From Kaistia soli DSM 19436 (GTDB lineage: Bacteria; Pseudomonadota; Alphaproteobacteria; Rhizobiales; Kaistiaceae): a DNA stretch of 64,000 bases. The translations under genes were made by a program, and so were the position numbers. Under the pieces are notes generated by a model. It saw only the letters and a program-made list of their open reading frames with translations. It searched no databases and was not told the origin of the DNA. The DNA lies in assembly GCF_900129325.1 (NCBI RefSeq), contig NZ_FQUP01000004.1:62001-126000 (forward strand), written 5' to 3'. Of the stretch, positions 59,649 through 64,000 are shown piece by piece (positions within the stretch are counted from its first letter, which is position 1; every line of letters starts with the position of its first letter).

Positions 59649-60680
59649 CTATCTTCGCGAAGGTTCTGAACCTGAAGGCGCGGCATCGACGATTTTCCGC
59701 ATGAGCTTGAAGAAATCACGCATCTCAATGCCGCGGCTGTTCTGGCTGGGATCCACGGTCTGCACGATGACGAGGCGCATTTCCGGCAGGAAGGCTATGA
59801 CCTCGCCTCCATATCCAGCGTTGAACGCGCCGCCCTCGCCCCACTGATCGGTGTTGAGTGTCCACCACATATAGCCATAGCCGCTGTTATGACCGGGCGG
59901 CTGCGACAGCGCCGACGTCGATAACCGCGCCCAGGCGGCGGGGACGACCTCTCTTCCGTCCCATGTTCCGCCGTTCAGGAAAAGTTGGCCGAAGCGGGCG
60001 AGGTCGCGCGCGCTCATCATGAAGGGATAGGCCGGGTGGACGGAGGCACCTTCGAGCACATAGCGACCGTCACGCACGGAAAAATCCTCCATGCCGATCG
60101 GCGCCGCGATGCGCCTGGCGAAGCTTGCGAAGATGTCCTCGCCGGTCTGCCGGCGGTAGATCGTGCCGAGCGCGTTGAAATCCCAGTTGTTATAGTACCA
60201 GAAGGTGCCAGGCGCGTGGCTGCCTCGTCCCGGCCGCTTGCCACGGGCATCAGCCGTCTCGTAGGCCGCGGCATGATAGACGCCGGAGCGCGTCATCAGC
60301 AGGTCGCGCACGGTCGCCTGCTTCTCCGCTGCGGTGAGCGCCGGCGCCTTGTCGTCGATGCCAAGCTCGCCAAGCGTGCTGGCCGGATCGATACGGCCTT
60401 CGGCGATCGCGATGCCATAGAGCGCGGAGAGGAGGCTCTTGCGGACGGAGGCGATGTTGACCCGGCGCGTAACATCGCCCCAGCGAGCAACTACCTTGCC
60501 ATCCTGCACCACCATGACGGCGGTAGGGTTCAGGTCGGCGGCGAAGGCCTCCGCCGCCTTCAGCCTGTCGACCGACCATCCGCTTGCTGCAGGATCGACG
60601 CTCTGCCACGGCTTGGCACACGCGCCGCTAGCAAGGGCGAGCAGCAGCAGAGGCGCGAACAGGATGCGCAGGGATATCAT
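59649..60680 (-). CDS. Exported serine hydrolase (beta-lactamase family), smaller
   Basis: 343 residues. Signal peptide MISLRILFAPLLLLALASGA, possibly a lipoprotein (ALASGAC near residue 21). VNIASVRKSLLSALYGIAIA holds the SxxK nucleophile, WYYNNWDFNALGTIYRRQTG the YxN, and EGGAFNAGYGGEVIAFLPEM replaces the third box. ATG 60680 lies 12 bases after the alpha/beta hydrolase stop, so the two form an operon. Likely a secreted esterase or peptidase; a distant relative of the enzyme at 57229. Confidence 0.9.
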   Translation of the reverse strand: MISLRILFAPLLLLALASGACAKPWQSVDPAASGWSVDRLKAAEAFAADLNPTAVMVVQDGKVVARWGDVTRRVNIASVRKSLLSALYGIAIAEGRIDPASTLGELGIDDKAPALTAAEKQATVRDLLMTRSGVYHAAAYETADARGKRPGRGSHAPGTFWYYNNWDFNALGTIYRRQTGEDIFASFARRIAAPIGMEDFSVRDGRYVLEGASVHPAYPFMMSARDLARFGQLFLNGGTWDGREVVPAAWARLSTSALSQPPGHNSGYGYMWWTLNTDQWGEGGAFNAGYGGEVIAFLPEMRLVIVQTVDPSQNSRGIEMRDFFKLMRKIVDAAPSGSEPSRR

Positions 60681-60692
60681 CCGGCCACCGCC

Positions 60693-61679
60693 TCAATTCG
60701 ATAAGCGCGGCGGGGGATCGGGCAGCGCCTGCAACGCCGCGATGATCGCCTCAGTGCTTTTGCCGGCAGCGCACATCCCGTCCGCCAACTCACCGAAGTC
60801 GACGAGATCGTGATGGCGGTCATCCCTCGCCCGTTCGAGCGGGATGAGCCAGGCGGCGTGGCCACGCGCCGTCAGACCCTCGAAATAGAGCTTCTGCGCG
60901 GAGAAAGGCACATTGGTCTCGCGCGGATCGCCGATGACGAAGATACGGCGCTTCGGATCGGACGGGATCTTGTCGAGCACGGCATAGGGATCGAAGCGCG
61001 TCAGCTTTTCGCCTGGCTTCAGGAGGCCGCGCGTCTCCAGATAGGCGCGATAGGCGGAAGCCCCTGACGAGATCACGGCACAACGGAGATCATCGCGCCT
61101 GGCGAGCATCTCCGCCACCAGCGTACCGCCGCCGCTATGGCCGCCGAGCGCAAAGGCGCCGATGCCATAGCGCTTCTTAAGGCCATCGAGCGCGGCATTG
61201 ACCAGGGCCGCCTCGACCGGACGGCCGCGCATCGTGAAATGCTTGCCGGCGCTGCCATAGGTGCCCGGCCTTCCAAGAAAGATCGTTGGAACACCAAAAC
61301 GCGTGAAAAGCTTCTGTTCCATCGCGACCATCTCGCCCGGTCCGAAGCCGCTCTGTCGCTTGTCGGCATTGTTGCCCTTCGGCCCGAGCACGTCGCCGTT
61401 CAGCCAGACCATGGCGACAGGATTGAGCCCGGGCGCAAGGCCGGCTGCGTAGTAGCGCATGCAGGCCGAAGCGCCGCCGATCTCAACCCAGATCGCGGTT
61501 TCCTTTTGCTCCAATGCCGTGCATTCCTCGCGCGTAATCGCGATGCCAGCGACCACCTTGGCGGGATCGAAATTTGCCTTTTCCGGCACGGACTGAGCCA
61601 GGGCCGGCCCCGCGGCTGCGGCAAGCGCCAAGCTTATCGCCGCCGCCGCATGGCAGATTGTCTTCGATAGAACCTGCAT
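60693..61679 (-). CDS. Exported alpha/beta hydrolase
   Basis: 328 residues with a clear signal peptide (MQVLSKTICHAAAAISLALA, cleavage after PALA). Hydrolase motifs: GAFALGGHSGGGTLVAEMLA (nucleophile GHSGGG), RIFVIGDPRETNVPFSAQKL (acid region), RARDDRHHDLVDFGELADGM (His region). GGAGGA precedes ATG 61679 with only three bases of spacing. Paired with the serine hydrolase downstream; both are exported, suggesting extracytoplasmic ester or amide breakdown. Confidence 0.9.
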   Translation of the reverse strand: MQVLSKTICHAAAAISLALAAAAGPALAQSVPEKANFDPAKVVAGIAITREECTALEQKETAIWVEIGGASACMRYYAAGLAPGLNPVAMVWLNGDVLGPKGNNADKRQSGFGPGEMVAMEQKLFTRFGVPTIFLGRPGTYGSAGKHFTMRGRPVEAALVNAALDGLKKRYGIGAFALGGHSGGGTLVAEMLARRDDLRCAVISSGASAYRAYLETRGLLKPGEKLTRFDPYAVLDKIPSDPKRRIFVIGDPRETNVPFSAQKLYFEGLTARGHAAWLIPLERARDDRHHDLVDFGELADGMCAAGKSTEAIIAALQALPDPPPRLSN

Positions 61680-61802
61680 GGTTCCTCCGTCTTCAGGACG
61701 GACGAGAGAAGAGCGGCTGAATCCGTCTCATCTTTGACGCCGGGTTGCGTGATCCACAGGCAATTCCAGATCTTCTTGCCGGGTGTGCGCCGTGTCCAGC
61801 GC

Positions 61803-62045
61803 TCATCCCGGGAGGCCGCGGCGGCGGGTCTCGATCGACTCGCCGCCGCGGGCCAGAACCGCGACGCCGTTCCTCGATCTCTGACCAGGCCAAACCGCGC
61901 CATAGCCGGCCTAGCGTAGCAGCTGGGAACTTCTCATTCGGTGCCTTCAACTCCTGCAAGCTGACGGCATCCGGCGCAGCTTCTTCCATCCAGCGCAGAA
62001 GCACCGGAAGTTGATGCCGTTGACGTTGAAGGTCGCTATCTTCAC
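61803..62045 (-). pseudogene. Exonuclease III (xth)-like gene, frameshifted 5' fragment
   Basis: GTG 62045 starts VKIATFNVNGIN, the exonuclease III N-terminus. One frame over follows LPVLLRWMEEAAPDAVSLQE and LKAPNEKFPAAT; then a third frame reads GYGAVWPGQRSRNGVAVLAR, GGESIETRRRGLPG and stops at 61803. At least two frameshifts, and the last two-thirds of a roughly 260-residue enzyme is missing. Non-functional. Confidence 0.8.
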
Positions 62046-62187
62046 CAGGCCGAAACGCCCGAGACAGGCGCCCAATCCCGGCGCCCATCCTGTTCTGTGG
62101 CGAACCATGCGAGAGGGCGGTGCTTGGCGAGCGAAAGCGTCATACACTAACATCGACGCCGAACGACATCGCAGGGCAGGCCATGAC

Positions 62188-62961
62188 ATGCGCGTGATCG
62201 ACAGGGCGTCTGCCGAACCATATTACCAGCAGCTCGCCCGAATTCTCGCCGAGGAGATCAAGTCGGGGACGTATCCCAAGGGATCGCGCCTGCCCGGCGA
62301 GACGGATCTTTGCCGGAGCTATGATCTCTCGCGCTCGACCGTTCGCGAGACGCTGCGCACGCTCGAGCAGCAACGGCTGATCCGAATGGTGCCGCGCCGG
62401 GGCGCGTTCGTCAGCGGAAGCCCGGTCAAGGGCTGGACGTTGCAGGTGACCGAAGGCTTCCTGGAAACGAGCTCGCACGCCGCGGACCGGGTCGTGGAAA
62501 CAGAGGTCTTGCGGGCGGCTTTCGTCGCCTTGCCGGAGGAAGCGGCGGCGGCGCTCGAACTTCCCGAGGGCCAGCGCGGCTTTGTGCTGGAGCGGCTGCG
62601 TCGTGTCGACGGCAAGCCTGCTGTTCATTCGCTGAACTACCTGACAGAGGATGCCGGCGCCGCGCTTCTCGGCAAGCCGGTGCTCGCCGGCCAGGCTTCG
62701 CTCAACGAGACGCTACGCGAGGCAGGCTTCGCGATCTACTCAGCGCGCCGCGACGTGGCAGCAGTACCGGCGCCACCGGAATCGGCTCGTCTGCTCGAAG
62801 TCAGCCGTGGCTCGCCGCTGCTGCTGATCCAGTCGGCCTCTCGCGGCGAGGGCGACCGTCCCTTTGATTTCTATCGCTCCTATGTGCGGAGCGACGTGAT
62901 CATCATTTCCGTCAATGCCGAAGCGCACGAAGCGACGTCAAATCAGCCTGCACAAAGCTGA
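62188..62961 (+). CDS. GntR-family regulator (HutC subfamily, UTRA domain)
   Basis: 257 residues. Winged helix: AEPYYQQLARILAEEIKSGT, KGSRLPGETDLCRSYDLSRS, TVRETLRTLEQQRLIRMVPR. UTRA domain: RRVDGKPAVHSLNYLTEDAG, SLNETLREAGFAIYSARRDV, RPFDFYRSYVRSDVIIISVN. ATG 62188 follows GGGCAGG. Its 3' end overlaps the 3' end of the convergent FGGY kinase gene by 50 bases. Likely regulator of a sugar-kinase locus extending right of the window. Confidence 0.9.
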   Translation: MRVIDRASAEPYYQQLARILAEEIKSGTYPKGSRLPGETDLCRSYDLSRSTVRETLRTLEQQRLIRMVPRRGAFVSGSPVKGWTLQVTEGFLETSSHAADRVVETEVLRAAFVALPEEAAAALELPEGQRGFVLERLRRVDGKPAVHSLNYLTEDAGAALLGKPVLAGQASLNETLREAGFAIYSARRDVAAVPAPPESARLLEVSRGSPLLLIQSASRGEGDRPFDFYRSYVRSDVIIISVNAEAHEATSNQPAQS

Positions 62962-64000
62962 AGCGCTCCGTATGGAAGGCAGCCGCGGAAGGATCGGGGT
63001 CGAAGCGATCGACCCTCGCGTGAGGCATCGCTTTATCGCCACCCGAGCCCACAGAATCGCGCGCCAAAAGCGCCGCACCGACGCCGGCCTGCTCGCTCTC
63101 GTCGATGCGGAAGAGAGGTCTCCCCAGCAAGGTGGCGCGCCAGCGCATCAAAGGATCGGACCTGCTCCAGCCGCCGCTGCTATAAACGGGGGATTCCTTG
63201 ACGCCCGCATGCAGCATCTCGTCGATCACCGAACGCGTGACGAACGCGCAACCCTCCAGCAGGGCAGGCAGATGGCTTAGCATCGCCCCATTGCCCGCAC
63301 CGCCATCGGTGTGGGCCAGGGCTGCCAGCGCGGAGCGAGATGGCAGCCAGGGTGGGTCCGAGGCGAAATCCGCCGTCGATATGCGACCGAGGGCGGCCTG
63401 CCAATCCGGCGCCGGCCCCAGCACGCGCATGGCTTCGCCGAACTCGAAGACGTAGCTGATCGACTGGCCGGCAGCTGCAGTGATGGGCACGGAATGAACA
63501 AGGCTGGTGCCCGGCCGCGGCGCGTAGTGGCTGGCCTCGGCATAGATGAGTTCCGCAGTCCCCAGCGAATCAACGATTGCGTCGCGGTCGAGCCGCCGAA
63601 TGAAGGATGCAGCCACGGGGTGATCATGCCCGCCGGCCACAAGCATCGTCTCGGTGCTGCACGCGCCGGACTGCGTCAGTGGCCCCGCCTGCATGGCCCC
63701 AATGACGGCGCCGGCCGCGAGGACCGGAGGCAGATCGGGGGCCCGTGCCGCCGCAAGCAACTCTGGAATCCAGGCTCTCGCCGTGACGTCGTAGCAGGCC
63801 GTGCGCGCGGCCAGCGTCTCACTCATGAAAGGACGGCCGCTCCAGACGGCGAGCGGATAATCGGTCAGAGCGAGCCAGAGGCCCGCGTCGTTTTCCGAAT
63901 GCCTCGCCAGCCAGAGCCATTTGGCGGCTGTCCGGGTCGGCTCGAAAACGATACCGGTAAGCGTGCTCGACGGCAGGCGCTGCTGCAGGTCCTCGGCCTC
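62912..64000 (-). CDS. FGGY-family carbohydrate kinase, 5' end beyond window
   Basis: 363 codons of the C-terminal part of a xylulokinase/gluconokinase-type enzyme, open to the right edge (the frame begins exactly at base 64000). Motifs: LVAGGHDHPVAASFIRRLDR and AIVDSLGTAELIYAEASHYA (phosphate-binding loop of the ASKHA fold), SPVYSSGGWSRSDPLMRWRA and LFRIDESEQAGVGAALLARD (adenosine motif). Family length is about 450-520, so some 100-150 residues lie outside. It phosphorylates a pentose, hexonate or polyol. Convergent with the GntR regulator. Confidence 0.9.
   Translation of the reverse strand, partial: EAEDLQQRLPSSTLTGIVFEPTRTAAKWLWLARHSENDAGLWLALTDYPLAVWSGRPFMSETLAARTACYDVTARAWIPELLAAARAPDLPPVLAAGAVIGAMQAGPLTQSGACSTETMLVAGGHDHPVAASFIRRLDRDAIVDSLGTAELIYAEASHYAPRPGTSLVHSVPITAAAGQSISYVFEFGEAMRVLGPAPDWQAALGRISTADFASDPPWLPSRSALAALAHTDGGAGNGAMLSHLPALLEGCAFVTRSVIDEMLHAGVKESPVYSSGGWSRSDPLMRWRATLLGRPLFRIDESEQAGVGAALLARDSVGSGGDKAMPHARVDRFDPDPSAAAFHTERFSFVQADLTSLRALRH

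Noticed and set aside
1-64000. tRNA, rRNA or complete insertion sequence
   Set aside because: No cloverleaf or rRNA segment was recognised by eye, and no intact transposase with terminal inverted repeats was found; a tRNAscan/Infernal run would settle the RNA question.

Overview
This window looks like chromosome (or a large replicon) of a high-GC alphaproteobacterium, most likely a soil or plant-associated member of the Hyphomicrobiales (Rhizobium/Mesorhizobium-like). This is inferred from the density of CUT1/CUT2 sugar ABC systems, signal sequences, ROK/LacI/GntR regulators and a rhizobial-looking intergenic repeat; no rRNA or tRNA gene is present to confirm it. Most of the window is accessory catabolic DNA.

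Layout. (1) 1-5022, minus strand: a CUT1 sugar importer (permease cut by the window edge, solute-binding protein), a xylose-isomerase-like epimerase and an unusual regulator in which a winged helix is fused to a cytoplasmic solute-binding domain. (2) 5241-11443, minus strand: a CUT2 operon (IolE-like isomerase/dehydratase, binding protein, Gfo/Idh dehydrogenase, tandem ATPase, permease, ABM-domain protein) ending at a good terminator. Divergent from it are a ROK regulator and a leaderless cytoplasmic paralogue of the operon's own binding protein (11630-14049). (3) 15399-23337: a GntR regulator divergent from PfkB kinase, BtpA-family protein, single-domain CUT2 ATPase, binding protein, two permeases and an M20 hydrolase. 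(4) 23567-34806: a LacI regulator leading a second CUT2 transporter and a phosphotriesterase-like hydrolase, then a ribokinase, a second BtpA, a TenA-like protein, a hydantoinase/allantoinase, RidA, (S)-ureidoglycine aminohydrolase and allantoate amidohydrolase. A secreted gamma-glutamyltransferase follows (35125-36876).

(5) 36883-42832 is a patchwork: a truncated dihydrofolate-reductase-family gene behind an intact ArsR-SRPBCC pair, a potassium channel with a C-terminal zinc ribbon, a decayed P4-type integrase beside an excisionase-like protein, and an AT-richer FkbM methyltransferase segment. (6) 42833-48662: AraC/SDR pair, a persulfide dioxygenase-rhodanese fusion, 1-Cys peroxiredoxin and a divergent BTAD-type regulator. 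(7) 48897-61679: AraC regulator, a 1433-residue autotransporter, secreted hypothetical protein, FAD monooxygenase, SMP-30 pseudogene, two secreted serine hydrolases, a secreted alpha/beta hydrolase and a decayed duplicate of the autotransporter start. (8) 61803-64000: exonuclease III pseudogene, GntR regulator and a convergent FGGY kinase cut by the right edge.

How the parts may work together. Regions 3 and 4 share a recurring module: CUT2 importer + PfkB kinase + BtpA + metal-dependent hydrolase. In region 4 this is joined to ureide-cleaving enzymes. The simplest reading is import of ribosylated or otherwise glycosylated nitrogen compounds, release and phosphorylation of the sugar, and ring opening and deamination of the ureide part to ammonia. 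That pathway is inference; the enzyme families are read directly from motifs. A second theme is solute-binding proteins re-used as cytoplasmic sensors, seen twice (3253-5022 and 12994-14049).
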